Shown: positions 19,081 through 30,800 of the stretch, piece by piece | Numbering within the stretch: the first letter of the stretch is position 1 | Layout: each line of letters opens with the position of its first letter | Assembly (NCBI RefSeq): GCF_030689305.1 | Contig: NZ_JAUYVM010000007.1 | Coordinates: 248,001-312,000, forward strand | Reading direction: 5' to 3' | Origin: Vibrio penaeicida | GTDB lineage: Bacteria; Pseudomonadota; Gammaproteobacteria; Enterobacterales; Vibrionaceae | Length of the DNA: 64,000 bases | Notes under the pieces: generated by a model | Database searches by the model: none | What the model saw: only the letters and a program-made list of their open reading frames with translations | Told to the model about the DNA's origin: nothing | Program-made: the position numbers and the translations under genes

Positions 19081-22000
19081 ATGAAGCCCGATATGCCCAT
19101 TGCTGTGATTGGAATGACTTGTCGTTTCCCTGATGCCCCCAGCGTTAAAGCATTCAGAGAAAACCTTCTTTTTGGTCACGATTCTATTCATCCGTTAACA
19201 CCTGAAGAAATAGAGCGTGAAGGGATAGATCCTTCACTGCTCGAAGATGATGATTTTATTAATGCCGGCACGCTCATTGAGAATGTCGCGAACTTTGATT
19301 ACAGCTTCTTTTCTCTTTCGCCTAAAGAAGCTTCATTGATGGATCCTCAGCACCGGTTATTTTTGGCGGAATGCCGCAAGTTGTTAGACGTATCTAACCT
19401 GACGCGAGATGAAGATAACATTGGTATTTTTGCGGGGTGTCGTCAGAGTACGTACCAAGCCTTTCTTTCACCAATACGTCCTGAACAAATAACCGAGTCT
19501 GAATCCTTCCAACAATTGATGGGTAACGACAAAGATTACCTTGCCACAAGAGCGTCGTATTTTCTTAACTTAAACGGTCCAGCGCTGACAGTGCAATCGG
19601 CTTGCTCGACTTCACTGGTCGCGGTGCATCAAGCCTGTCAGTCTTTGCGCAGTGGAGAATGTGACAGTGCCTTTGCTGGTGGGGTAGCCATTTCGTTCCC
19701 GCAAGGAGTCGGGTACCGAGCATCGGAAGGCATGATATTTTCGAATGATGGGAAATGCCGTCCTTTCAGCGAAGAGGGCACAGGCATCGTCGCTGGTAAT
19801 GGCTTAGGTATTGTCGCGCTCAAACGTTTGGATGATGCAATCAAAGACGGCGATAAAATTCACGCGGTGCTAAAGGGCTCTGCGATTTCTAATGATGGAA
19901 AAGCCAAGCTGGGGTATACCGCACCCGGTAAGACTGGACAGAAAAAAGCCATAGAAATGGCTTTGAAAAAAAGTGGTGTCGATCCAAAAGAAATCGGTCT
20001 ACTGGAGGCGCACGGTACAGGGACTCCCCTTGGTGATCCGATTGAAGTCCAAGCCATTTCAGAAGTTTACAGCACGTTCGATGTGCCCAACCAAAACTGC
20101 GCCATTGGCTCAGTAAAAGGTAACGTAGGTCATCTCGATACCGCTGCTGGGGTCGCCAGTCTGATCAAATCGATTTTGTCAGTAAGAGACGGTTTGATAT
20201 TGCCAAGCCTACATTGCAGACCGGAAAATCCACGTATTCAGTTTGATACAACCCCATTCTATTTAGCGCATGACTGCAGTGTTTGGCCTAACCGTTTTCA
20301 GTCTCGAATTGCAGCGGTAAGTTCTTTTGGTATTGGTGGTACCAATTGCCATATGATCGTAGAACAGCCACCAAAGCAAGAACCTGTGGTGAGTGACACG
20401 AGCTCGGATGAATTTGAAATACTGGCGGTCAGTAACCATAAAGAAAGCAATGTGCTTGAACAGGCAAACCAATTTGTTTCTAGCCTTGAAAACGATCAAC
20501 TTGCATCTCAATGTAAGACTGCTGCATTAAAGCGAACCCATTACCCCTCTAGAGTTGCACTTTACGGAAAAAGCAAAAAAGATTTTCGTAAAGCTCTGAA
20601 GAATGCCACCGTCCAAACGGTTAAAACGAACCCTACAGTCGCATGGGTTTTCTCGGGGCAGGGCAGCCAAAAACCGGGAATGGGAAAGGCATTTTATGAA
20701 AAGTATGCCGTATTCAGAGACGCGATTGATGATTGCGACCGCTTGTTTAGCGACGCAGGTATTGCCAACCTAAAAGAGGTCATGTTCGATGACCACCTCG
20801 CTGAAAAGCTCAATCAAACACTGTATACACAACCCGCTTTATTCGCTTGGCAGTATGCGATGGGGCTACTGCTGATTGATTGGGAGGTAGAGCCGGACTT
20901 TGTTGCAGGGCATTCTATTGGTGAGTTTGCGGCTTGTGTCATGGCTGAACACTTTTCTGTCGAGTCTGTTGTTCGATTGGTGGCGCACCGAGCGCGATTG
21001 ATGCAAGAGCAAACCGATGAAGGTCGAATGTTAGCGATAAAGTTGCCTGAAGCGCAGTTGCAAGAAGTGTTAAGTGCACATGAAGCCATTTCTATTGCCT
21101 CTATCAACAGCGCTGACCGTTTCACTCTCAGCGGCCGTGATAGCGATGTTTCACGTCTGATTGAAAGTTTGGATGCATCGCAGATTGCTTACAAAGAACT
21201 GGACGTGCATCGAGCATTCCATTCTTCCACCATGGAAGCGATTCGTGACGACTTTCTCCAGTTTACGTTACAGCAAGAAGCAACTGCAGAAGAAGAGAGT
21301 GACGTCTGCATGTACTCCACACTGACTGGAGAAGAAGTCCAGTTCGGCGACCTTACGCTCGATTATTGGTTTCAGCAATTGCGCAGCCCAGTACTCTTTC
21401 ATCCAGCATTAGAATCCATTGCCAAGGAAGAGCCTGATCTTGTGGTTGAGATAAGCCCAGATGGCAGCTTCTTATCGCTACTCAAACACTCTGACGTTTT
21501 TGACAGTGAGTGTGTCGTTGGCAAAGTGGGTTATGAGCATAGCCACGAATTGGTCGCGCAGTTGTTCAGTTTGGGTTACGAGCAACCTTTAGAAGCATAC
21601 TACGAAAATGCAGCTGTCCCATTCTCTGAAATGCCGCCGTTGGTCTTTTCGGACACGCATTGTTGGGCATCCACTCCGATCCATTATCCTGCGGCAAGGC
21701 AGCACAGTGGCTATGGGATACAAGAAAAAGAGCCAGCCCAAAGCATGGAGTTCTGGGGATGGCAATGGCAGCCCATTACTAACGATGTCGCACCAAAATC
21801 TGAATTTGATGATGAGCTTAAACTTCGTTGGGCGATCATCGGAAACAACAAATGGGCTGACAGCTTAAACGTTGAGATAAGTGCTTTAGGCCATCAATGT
21901 GACATTTACGACACCGTTCAGAGTGTGCAAGAGTGTGATCGGATAGTGGATACCCGATCTTTGACTTTGGACTGGGCGTTAGAGGCATCAGCACAAACGC

Positions 22001-25000
22001 TGACGGCTGCAAGAGAACAACTCGTTCAGCTAGGGCAATACGGTGAACAGCACCCTAAGTGCCGCATCATCACCTTGCTATCAAGTTCAGCTCAAAAAGT
22101 AAGGGCTGGGAATAGCCCACATAGTGATAACTTGCTTTGGCCTTTCCAAAACTTAAATCGCAGTTTAGCTAACGAAAAGCCACAGCTCGCTCTTCATTGT
22201 TTGGATATTCATGATTGCACAGTGGATAGCGCATTGGTGTCCATACTGTCGAACCTTGATGAGCCTAGCCCTATCTTGAGCTTGAAAAATAATCAGCTCT
22301 ACACTTTAGACGTTGTTAGCAAAGAGGTGGGAACACCTCAACAAGCTATTGAGTGGCGCAGTGAACACTTTACGGTGATAGCCGGTTTGGGCGCTGTGGG
22401 GCTTGGGCTTGCGGAATGGTTGGTTGAGAAAGGCTGCGATAAGCTTGTTATTATTGTGCGACAGGCTTTAAACGAGCAACAGGAAGCCTTAGTTCAATCC
22501 CTGAAAAGCCAAGAAGTGACGGTGCATGTACTGCAAGCCAGTCTTGTGGAAGAGCACGCCTTGAGCGCCGCGTTCGACACATTGGACGTGACTGTAAGTC
22601 GGGTGTTCCATACCGCGCATGCGGGGACGCATAAATTGCATCCTCTGGACGACAGCAGTGCGTTCGAGGGCTCTTTGCCTGTCAAACTTATCGGCAGTAT
22701 GAACCTACACCGCGTGTTTGAGAATCAACCTCTTGAACTGTTTTGTATGTTTACGTCATTAAGTAGCATGATGGCTATTTCGGGTACCAGCGGTTACGCG
22801 ACGGCAAATGCTTGGCAGGATTCATACGCAGCGTATTTACGCCAACAGGGTGTGCCCGCTCTCACAGTCTCATGGAGTCAGTTACAGCTATCAAGAGACG
22901 CCCAATACGTCGCCAGTGTTAATGACACGGGCATGGTAGCACTCTCAAAAGAACAGACGTTTTCCGTGATGGAGCAACTGATTCAGCACAATGAGTCGGG
23001 GCTTACTCCTATTCTTTATGATGCCAACGTATTAGGGCAAGTCGTCAGTAAACTTCCGGCGACATCTGTATATCTCAAAGATATCTTTACCATTGAATCA
23101 ACCGATGCAGCTGCACCCGCGGCAACGGATGGGAATAACCTGATCAGCCTAGACAATCTCAGTACTGAAGAAGCCAAAAAAACGGTTGCTGAATTTTTGC
23201 ATCAATTGATTTGTCAGCGGCTTCAATACAGTTCCGATCAACTGGATCCCGATGGCTCGCTGACTGGCCAAGGTGTGGACTCACTGATCTTTTTAGATAT
23301 TGTTCAGGTGATCAACAAAACCTTCAGTATGGATCTGCCACCGACTGCTGGCTACGAGCACGGTACGATAACGGCACTAAGCCAATACATCGCGTCACAA
23401 CTTAAAAAAGACGATATTGAATTCTCTCAAAGCACCACCAGCGGGGCCGAGAGTACCATTGTTGCGGATCCTGCCGCAGCATACGAACCCTTCCCTTTAA
23501 CCGATTTGCAGCAAGCTTTTTGGTTGGGGCGTCGTAATGATCTGAACTTAGGCAGCGTGTCTTGTCATGAATATCTGGAACTTCAGTTCGATGAGTTGGA
23601 TATAGACAAATTAGAGACCGCTTGGAATCGACTGATCGCTCGACATGACATGATGCGTTGTGTGATCACTGGAGACGGTCTTCAACGAATATTGCCGCAC
23701 AGCGACCAAACGCACTACCAAGTTGGAGTTACAGACTTGAGTAACGCTTCCGTTGAGGAGCGAGAAAGCCACTTGGCAAATACGCGCCAACGCATGAGTT
23801 ATCAGGTTTTTAATCCACAAACATGGCCTCTGTTTGAGCTAAGTGTTTCAAAATGGGATGGAGGTATCCGTGTTCATTTGGATATGGACCTATTGGTGTT
23901 CGATATCCAAAGCTTACGTGTGATTTTTGGTGAATTGGATACGCTCTTGTTGAATCCAGATATTGAGTTCCAACCGCTAACCTTGAGTTTCCGCGATTAC
24001 ATCATGGTAGAGAAGGCGCGCGAAGTTGAACCTCGCTGGTTAAGCGCCAAAGAGTATTGGCAAAATAAACTGAACGACATTCCACCTGCGCCAGAATTGC
24101 CAATGATTCGTGAGGAATCCACTTCCGAGCAGATGTCGTTTAGGACACTGGATCACGTACTTGAACGTGATACTTGGGAGGTCTTCAAGCAAAGAGCGCG
24201 TGATTTCGGGATAACACCAAGCGGAGCGATGCTGGCTGCGTATACGTATGCCATCGCGTCTTACGCCAAAAGCTCTGAATTCACACTCAATATTACGTAC
24301 TTCAACCGAAAGAATGTGCATCCTCAAGTTATGGATATATGTGGTGATTTCACTTCGTTGATGTTGCTCCCCGTTTCTGTCGATGCCACCGAAACGTTTA
24401 TTGACGCCGCCAAACGCACGCAAGAATCGTTATGGAAAGCGCTTGAGCATCGCGACTACAACGGTATCCGCGTGATGCGAGATTTGGGACGTCATATGGG
24501 TGAAGGTGCCGATGCGATTCAAATGCCCGTTGTATTTACGTCAATGATTGGCATGGACTTTAATGACCCATCTCAACCTGGGTGGGAATTACAGCGCCAT
24601 CAAATCTTCGAGGTTAACCAGACGCCTCAAGTGTGGTTAGACTATCAGGCGAGGGAATCCAATGGGGCATTGTTCACACAGTGGTTCATTGCCGATGAGT
24701 TCTTTGAAAAGTCAATGATTGAAGGTCTCTTCGAAACGTACACTTCAATATTGGACAAGCTAGCAAAAGAGGAAGAGTTCTGGACAGCACAAGTCCCTGA
24801 TTTGCGTAGTGATCAGGCGAAAGCCATCTCTAGCTCGCTGAATCGAGTGGTCGACACTCAATTACCAACACTCATGCCTGAACCGTTCCATAAAAGTGCG
24901 GGGCAGGTGGCTCAAAGAGCGGCATTACTCACCCATGATTCATCGCTCAGTTACCAAGAAGTGCAAGCCAGAGTCAATCAACTTGCCAACCACCTTATCC

Positions 25001-27819
25001 ATATAGGTCTATCGGCGTCGGAACCTGTCGCGGTCGTCATGCCAAAAAGTGTTGAAGCCGTGATTACCGCACTGGCGATTCAAACGGCTGGTGGTTGCTA
25101 TACGCCTATCAACGCCGATTTTGATAATCAGCGTCTAGAGCAGATCCTGCTTGATCTCGAACCGTTTGCGATTCTTACTGTGGCTGATATTGAGTTGTCG
25201 GTGCCTTGTCCTGTGATCAACCTACAGCGATTGAATCTGACAGATGAATCAACCGAGAAACCGATAGCACGCCAAACAAGTGATCAGCTGTCGTACATTA
25301 TCTACACATCGGGCAGTACAGGGGTTCCCAAAGGGGTCATGCTGGACCATGAAGCTCCTTTAAATACGTTGCAGCAACTGGCGAATATTCTGGACCTTGG
25401 TCCTGATGACCGTACCTTATCGATGTGTGCTTTCCACCACGATATGTCGGTGTTTGACTTGTTTGCGATGTTTGGGAGTGGTGGTGCCGTTGTTCTACCA
25501 GAAAGGGACAGAGCCTACGATGCCATGCATTGGCTATCGCTCATGCATGAACACAAGCCAAGCATTTTAAATGCTGTGCCAGCGTTCATCACTATGCTGC
25601 TTGACGCCATTGAACAACAAGATGCGGTCCCACCTTCACCTCGTCATATCATGATGGGAGGAGATTGGATTCCCGTAGAGTTAGTTCGTCGAATCCAAAA
25701 AGTTTGGCCGGAGGTCGACATTCACTCTATCGGAGGACCAACAGAAACGGCTATCGTGTCCACTCATTACCGAATTCAAAATATCGAAGAGGATTCGTCG
25801 CGTATTCCATATGGACGCCCTCTACCAAATCAGACGTGTGTGTTGCTCAACTCGGCTGGAATTGAGTGTCCATCAAATGTTGTGGGCGAAATTTGTATGG
25901 GAGGGATGGCTCGCTCATTGGGTTATCTCAAAGATGCAGAACGCACTGCAGAAAAGTATCGACCACATCCTCTAACGGGTGAACCTCTGTTCTACACCGG
26001 TGATATGGGCGTGTTAAGACCGGATGGTCAACTGGATATCCTTGGTCGTATAGACAACCAAATAAAAATTAATGGCTTACGAGTCGAGCCGGGAGAAATT
26101 GAAGCCGCGATTGAACAACATCCACAGGTTAGTGAAGCGGTTGTTGTTTACGCGGGTGAGCCGACACGTCAGCTACACGGTTTTGTCAAATCAATCGAAG
26201 TCGCAAGTTCAGTCGCTGACGAAGATTGGTGTCAAGCCTCCGATGATGGACACAATGCGATTGAACACCTTCCAGAGAATTTTGATTTGGCCGACTACGC
26301 TGAACATTATTCCGACATGGAACAGTTGGCTACATGGGTAATGCTACGTACGATCCAAGCTGTAGGCTTCTTCAAAACGGAGGGGGATACAGCCTCGTTT
26401 GTAACACTTGTGGATGCACTAAAGGTTTCCCCTCATTACCAAAAGCTTTTCGAAAGCTGGGTTCGCGTACTGACAGAGGATGGTTATCTTGTCCTTGAAA
26501 AGGATGAGTACAAGGCGACGTACCGCATTAAGGACGCGGAAGAGTATGATCGCCAATTTGCTAAGATTGTTGCTCACACAGAGACGGGACCTGAGCATAC
26601 TCAACGTATTTGGTCGCTAATATCGCGCTGTATTGAACGAAGTGGCGCCCTGCTCGATGGAAGTTTCAACCCGCTGGAATTAATGTTTGAGGACGGTAAA
26701 ACCGATTTTGCTGAAAGTTGGTACCGAGAAAACCCCGTTTCCACGCATTTCAACCGTGTTGCAGGCAAAGTCGCAGGAGGCTTTTTAAGCAATCGCTCAG
26801 GACCGTTGCGTATTCTAGAGTTTGGCGCAGGTATCGGAAGCGTGACCCACGAAATATTGGCCAACATGCCTAGCTCCGATTTCAGCTATGACTTTACCGA
26901 TTTATCCACTTACTTTTTGGATAACGCCGCGGATGTCTTTAAGGCATACCCTCAGCTCAATTATGGCTTGTATAACATCAATGAAGAGCCAAGTTTGCAG
27001 GGGTATCAGTATGGTGAATATGACCTCGTCATCGGTGCCAACGTATTGCACGATGCCGAAGATCTGAATGCCGCGAGCCGACGTCTACGTGCCTTGCTCA
27101 AGCCCGATGGTGCACTCTTACTTGTCGAAGGAACAAATAACCCTCGTTTCCAGCTGGTAAGCCTAGGGTTTGTTGAAGGTTTGACGCATTACGCTGATGA
27201 AAGGCTGGAAACTTGCTTACCTATGATTTCGGCACCGAGTTGGCAACAAGTCATGAATCGCGCTGGCTTTGCGAAAGCCACGTGCTTCCCTAAAGCGGGG
27301 CATGACACCGAAGCGATGAACTATCACGTGTTGCTTGGGCAAAACAGCGGCAGTGACTGTTCGTTGGATATTCAATCAATCCAAAGCTTGTTAAAGAACC
27401 AGTTGCCTGCACATATGCAGCCTGCACATTGGCATCATTTGTTGGAACTGCCACTTACGCTTAACGGTAAGGTTGATCGCCAAAAACTCGCAACGGAAAT
27501 CCAATCATCAAGTCACCATGAATCACTTGAATCAGGTGGTTTGGCACTGACGACAGAGCAGGAGCATTTGTTGGCAAGTGCTTGGTCTGACACTCTTAAC
27601 ATCCCTGTAGAAACGGCGGACGCCAACTTCTTCATGTTAGGGGGAGATAGCTTATTGTTGACTCGTCTTAGCGGTTTATTGCAAGACAAACACGGCATTT
27701 ATCTGGACTTGGCGACGCTCGTCAAAACGCCCCGATTATGCGATCAGGCAGTGTTGATGGGGGATTTACCTGTAGAGCTCGATATTGAAGAAGAAGCATT
27801 CGAAGAAGGGGTGATTTGA
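19081..27819 (+). CDS. Hybrid PKS-NRPS megasynthase, KS-AT-KR-ACP-Cy-A(MT)-PCP
   Basis: This 2912-residue protein has KS (1-430; Cys175 in QSACSTSL, EAHGTGTPLGDP, GNVGHLDTAAG), AT (about 520-830; GHSIGEF), KR (about 1120-1330; GLGAVGLG, Tyr in SGYATANAW) and ACP (about 1400-1470; GVDSL). Cy follows (about 1490-1920; DLLVFDIQS, matching DxxxxDxxS), then an adenylation domain (about 1950-2820; YIIYTSGSTGVPKG, SIGGPTETAIVS, NGKVDR). A SAM-methyltransferase (about 2400-2720; ILEFGAGIGSVTHEIL) is inserted between the A8 and A10 motifs, as in PchF. A terminal PCP (about 2830-2900; LGGDSLLL) ends it. The A-domain pocket (HHDMSVFD, NAVPAF, IGGPTE) does not look cysteine-specific. The protein resembles HMWP1 plus a PchF-like module. 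It is coupled to the next gene by TGATG. Confidence 0.93.
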   Translation: MKPDMPIAVIGMTCRFPDAPSVKAFRENLLFGHDSIHPLTPEEIEREGIDPSLLEDDDFINAGTLIENVANFDYSFFSLSPKEASLMDPQHRLFLAECRKLLDVSNLTRDEDNIGIFAGCRQSTYQAFLSPIRPEQITESESFQQLMGNDKDYLATRASYFLNLNGPALTVQSACSTSLVAVHQACQSLRSGECDSAFAGGVAISFPQGVGYRASEGMIFSNDGKCRPFSEEGTGIVAGNGLGIVALKRLDDAIKDGDKIHAVLKGSAISNDGKAKLGYTAPGKTGQKKAIEMALKKSGVDPKEIGLLEAHGTGTPLGDPIEVQAISEVYSTFDVPNQNCAIGSVKGNVGHLDTAAGVASLIKSILSVRDGLILPSLHCRPENPRIQFDTTPFYLAHDCSVWPNRFQSRIAAVSSFGIGGTNCHMIVEQPPKQEPVVSDTSSDEFEILAVSNHKESNVLEQANQFVSSLENDQLASQCKTAALKRTHYPSRVALYGKSKKDFRKALKNATVQTVKTNPTVAWVFSGQGSQKPGMGKAFYEKYAVFRDAIDDCDRLFSDAGIANLKEVMFDDHLAEKLNQTLYTQPALFAWQYAMGLLLIDWEVEPDFVAGHSIGEFAACVMAEHFSVESVVRLVAHRARLMQEQTDEGRMLAIKLPEAQLQEVLSAHEAISIASINSADRFTLSGRDSDVSRLIESLDASQIAYKELDVHRAFHSSTMEAIRDDFLQFTLQQEATAEEESDVCMYSTLTGEEVQFGDLTLDYWFQQLRSPVLFHPALESIAKEEPDLVVEISPDGSFLSLLKHSDVFDSECVVGKVGYEHSHELVAQLFSLGYEQPLEAYYENAAVPFSEMPPLVFSDTHCWASTPIHYPAARQHSGYGIQEKEPAQSMEFWGWQWQPITNDVAPKSEFDDELKLRWAIIGNNKWADSLNVEISALGHQCDIYDTVQSVQECDRIVDTRSLTLDWALEASAQTLTAAREQLVQLGQYGEQHPKCRIITLLSSSAQKVRAGNSPHSDNLLWPFQNLNRSLANEKPQLALHCLDIHDCTVDSALVSILSNLDEPSPILSLKNNQLYTLDVVSKEVGTPQQAIEWRSEHFTVIAGLGAVGLGLAEWLVEKGCDKLVIIVRQALNEQQEALVQSLKSQEVTVHVLQASLVEEHALSAAFDTLDVTVSRVFHTAHAGTHKLHPLDDSSAFEGSLPVKLIGSMNLHRVFENQPLELFCMFTSLSSMMAISGTSGYATANAWQDSYAAYLRQQGVPALTVSWSQLQLSRDAQYVASVNDTGMVALSKEQTFSVMEQLIQHNESGLTPILYDANVLGQVVSKLPATSVYLKDIFTIESTDAAAPAATDGNNLISLDNLSTEEAKKTVAEFLHQLICQRLQYSSDQLDPDGSLTGQGVDSLIFLDIVQVINKTFSMDLPPTAGYEHGTITALSQYIASQLKKDDIEFSQSTTSGAESTIVADPAAAYEPFPLTDLQQAFWLGRRNDLNLGSVSCHEYLELQFDELDIDKLETAWNRLIARHDMMRCVITGDGLQRILPHSDQTHYQVGVTDLSNASVEERESHLANTRQRMSYQVFNPQTWPLFELSVSKWDGGIRVHLDMDLLVFDIQSLRVIFGELDTLLLNPDIEFQPLTLSFRDYIMVEKAREVEPRWLSAKEYWQNKLNDIPPAPELPMIREESTSEQMSFRTLDHVLERDTWEVFKQRARDFGITPSGAMLAAYTYAIASYAKSSEFTLNITYFNRKNVHPQVMDICGDFTSLMLLPVSVDATETFIDAAKRTQESLWKALEHRDYNGIRVMRDLGRHMGEGADAIQMPVVFTSMIGMDFNDPSQPGWELQRHQIFEVNQTPQVWLDYQARESNGALFTQWFIADEFFEKSMIEGLFETYTSILDKLAKEEEFWTAQVPDLRSDQAKAISSSLNRVVDTQLPTLMPEPFHKSAGQVAQRAALLTHDSSLSYQEVQARVNQLANHLIHIGLSASEPVAVVMPKSVEAVITALAIQTAGGCYTPINADFDNQRLEQILLDLEPFAILTVADIELSVPCPVINLQRLNLTDESTEKPIARQTSDQLSYIIYTSGSTGVPKGVMLDHEAPLNTLQQLANILDLGPDDRTLSMCAFHHDMSVFDLFAMFGSGGAVVLPERDRAYDAMHWLSLMHEHKPSILNAVPAFITMLLDAIEQQDAVPPSPRHIMMGGDWIPVELVRRIQKVWPEVDIHSIGGPTETAIVSTHYRIQNIEEDSSRIPYGRPLPNQTCVLLNSAGIECPSNVVGEICMGGMARSLGYLKDAERTAEKYRPHPLTGEPLFYTGDMGVLRPDGQLDILGRIDNQIKINGLRVEPGEIEAAIEQHPQVSEAVVVYAGEPTRQLHGFVKSIEVASSVADEDWCQASDDGHNAIEHLPENFDLADYAEHYSDMEQLATWVMLRTIQAVGFFKTEGDTASFVTLVDALKVSPHYQKLFESWVRVLTEDGYLVLEKDEYKATYRIKDAEEYDRQFAKIVAHTETGPEHTQRIWSLISRCIERSGALLDGSFNPLELMFEDGKTDFAESWYRENPVSTHFNRVAGKVAGGFLSNRSGPLRILEFGAGIGSVTHEILANMPSSDFSYDFTDLSTYFLDNAADVFKAYPQLNYGLYNINEEPSLQGYQYGEYDLVIGANVLHDAEDLNAASRRLRALLKPDGALLLVEGTNNPRFQLVSLGFVEGLTHYADERLETCLPMISAPSWQQVMNRAGFAKATCFPKAGHDTEAMNYHVLLGQNSGSDCSLDIQSIQSLLKNQLPAHMQPAHWHHLLELPLTLNGKVDRQKLATEIQSSSHHESLESGGLALTTEQEHLLASAWSDTLNIPVETADANFFMLGGDSLLLTRLSGLLQDKHGIYLDLATLVKTPRLCDQAVLMGDLPVELDIEEEAFEEGVI

Positions 27820-30800
27820 TGGATACACTCAAAACACTATCCAACCAAGAACAGTCTCTACAAGCTCTGTCTACCCAAGAACAGCCTCCCCAAGCGCAGT
27901 CTCTTCAAGAGCTGCGCGAAGAGGCTCAAAAGCGTCAAATCCGACTTTGGGTAGAGAAAGGTCAATTACGCTTTAAAGCCCCGAAAGGGGCTATGGACTC
28001 CAATTTACTTGAAGCGATGAAAGCGCATAAAAGTGCCTTAATATCAGCGCTGAGTTCTGGAAGACAAGCACCGCAAATAGCCTCAAATCCTCAGGAACGC
28101 TATGAACCATTTCCATTAACGGATTTGCAACAAGCTTATTGGGTCGGAGAGCATGGCGGGTATGTCCAGTCGGCAATTGCGTGCTACGTCCACCATGTAG
28201 AGTTTAAAGATCTGTCGGAGAAGCGTGTTCAGTCTACGCTGCATCAGTTGCAAAGTGCGCACGAAGTTCTCCGTACACGTTTTAAAGAAGACGGTACTCA
28301 GCAGATCATGCCAGTCGGTGAGCTGCCAATCCATCTTCAATGTCATTCACTTAGGTCGATGAGTCAGGAAGATGCCGAGGCTAAGTGTGTTGAGCTTGCA
28401 GACAATTTTCCCGAGCAAGTGTTGCCATCATTGCAAGATGGTCCACCCATGGCAGCCGCACTCTTACATTTGCCAGAAGGTGATAGATTAATATTTGCCG
28501 TGCGATTGATCGTTATGGACGGTCCTTCGCTTGCGCGGCTCTTTCACGACTTATTGTCTGCGTTGTCTGGTCAACCCTTACTCACGAAACCTCAGCTTAG
28601 CTACCGCGACTATGTGCTGGCGTTACGCGCGCTAGACACAACGGAGGCAGAGTCATATTGGTCTAAGGCGTTGGAATCCTTGCCCGAAGCACCACAGTTG
28701 CCAATGAGAGGAGAAATGCCTAAACAATCGAAATTTGTTCGGTTGGGCGGCAGTTTGGGGCTTGAGAATTGGACTCAAATCAAGAAAAAGGCACAAGCGC
28801 ACGGTACGACCCCGAACGCTGTCATGTTCGCGCTCTATGCTTCTGTGCTCCGATTGTGGTCCCAAGACGAGCGTTTCGTTATCAACATGCTGACTAACTT
28901 TCGTCCCTTTGATCATGCAGAAATGGGCTTGGTCGTCGGAAACCACAGTAATACGATTTTGATGACCAGTGACGGTCAGGGGCATTTCATCGAACAGGCG
29001 AAAGCCGTTCAAGCCATGTTTGCTGAGCGGTTGCCGCACGCGTCATTGTCTGGAGTTTCTCTATTAAGGCGATTACAACAAACCCGCGACCCAAACCAGC
29101 CTGCGGTGCCTTTTGTCTTTACGAGTGGGATATCGCAACAAGCCGCTGAAGGCATGCCGAACAAATTGAAGGAGATGTTCCGTCCAATATCCAGTGAACT
29201 TCGCACACCACAAGTTTGGCTGGACCATCAAGTTGTCGAAGATCAGGATGGTCTTTTGTACTACTGGGATTACGTAGACGGCGTATTTGAAAAAGGGTTA
29301 CCAGAGGCGCTATTCGAACGTTTTGAATGGGCGCTGTCGGAATTGCTCAATAACGAACAAGCTTGGCTAAGTGTCAATCCAGCCGCTCTTAAGGAGATCG
29401 ACCTAAAACCTTTAGTTGAGCTGCCAGAGGTTTCTGCAGAAAGTAACTTGGGGCAGGCGTTTTTGAATCAGGTTCAGCGATCGAGTAACGCTGTCGCGCT
29501 GATTGATTCGCAAGGGCGTGAAATGACCTATCGAGAGCTGGCGGAAAAAGCTCTATCGGTTGCTCAAGGCTTGGTTTTATCGGGGGTAAAGCAAGGTGAC
29601 CTAGTGGGGGTTTCCTTGCCCAAAAGTTCTCAACAAATCATCAGTGTCATTGGTATTGTACTCGCTGGAGGAGCATGGTTGCCGATGGACATTCGCTTAC
29701 CAGATGCCCGTCGGAAGGCGATCATTGAGCAGAGTGGTCTTCAATTCATTATAGGAGAACAAACCAGTGATTTGAGTGTTGATGACTTGCTCGATCATCC
29801 TGAACTTGAGAAGCCGAATATAAGCTCTAAAGAAGCGTTGGCTTATGTCATTTACACATCCGGTTCTACTGGTCAGCCGAAGGGAGTTGCCACTTCTCAT
29901 GGCGCGGTTTTAAACACCCTCTATGAGATTAACCGCCGCTTTTCCATCCATTCGGAAGATAAGGTATTGGCACTGTCTGCGCTGAACTTTGACCTCAGTG
30001 TGTACGATATTTGGGGTACGCTCATTACAGGAGCATCTATCGTCATTCCTCCCGATGCGGAAGTTCCAGATCCGATGCTCATACTTGAGCAGTGTAAGCG
30101 AAACGGAGTTACCGTTTGGAACTCCGTCCCCGCGTTACTCGAAATGGCGTTCTTACAAGGAACAGAGTTCAGTCAGGAAGCGTTAACCAGCCTTAAAGTT
30201 ATCATGCTGAGTGGTGACTGGATCCCAATGCCTCTTGCGAAGCAAATATTGAATTATCTGCCGAAAACGCACTTTTACTCTCTCGGTGGCGCGACTGAAG
30301 CATCCATATGGTCAAACTATTTTTCTGTTACAGAAATCAGGGATGATTGGCGCTCTATTCCCTATGGTTATGGTCTTGCGGGTCAACAGTTACATGTGCT
30401 CGATAAGGATGGTACTCCTTGCTTACCTTGGGTTGTGGGGCAAATCTATATTGAAGGGCTGGGGCTCGCTGATGGTTATTACTATGATGCCCAGCGCACT
30501 GAATCCAGCTTTATTACGCATAAAAGTGGCCGACGACTCTATTCAACTGGCGATCTTGGAAGATTGCGCGATGATGGCTCGATAGAGTTTCTTGGGCGAT
30601 TGGATTTTCAACTTAAGCTCCGCGGGCATCGAATAGAAGCTGGCGATGTGGAATCTCACCTGCTTGCCAAAGCTCCAATCAAGAGTGCTGTAGTGATGGT
30701 GGTTCAAAGTAATAATGACCAACCTGTGCTGGTGGCACAGTGCACGGGAGATGGTTTTGATGCTGAGGAAATACGCCATACCTTACGTGGTGAGTTACCA

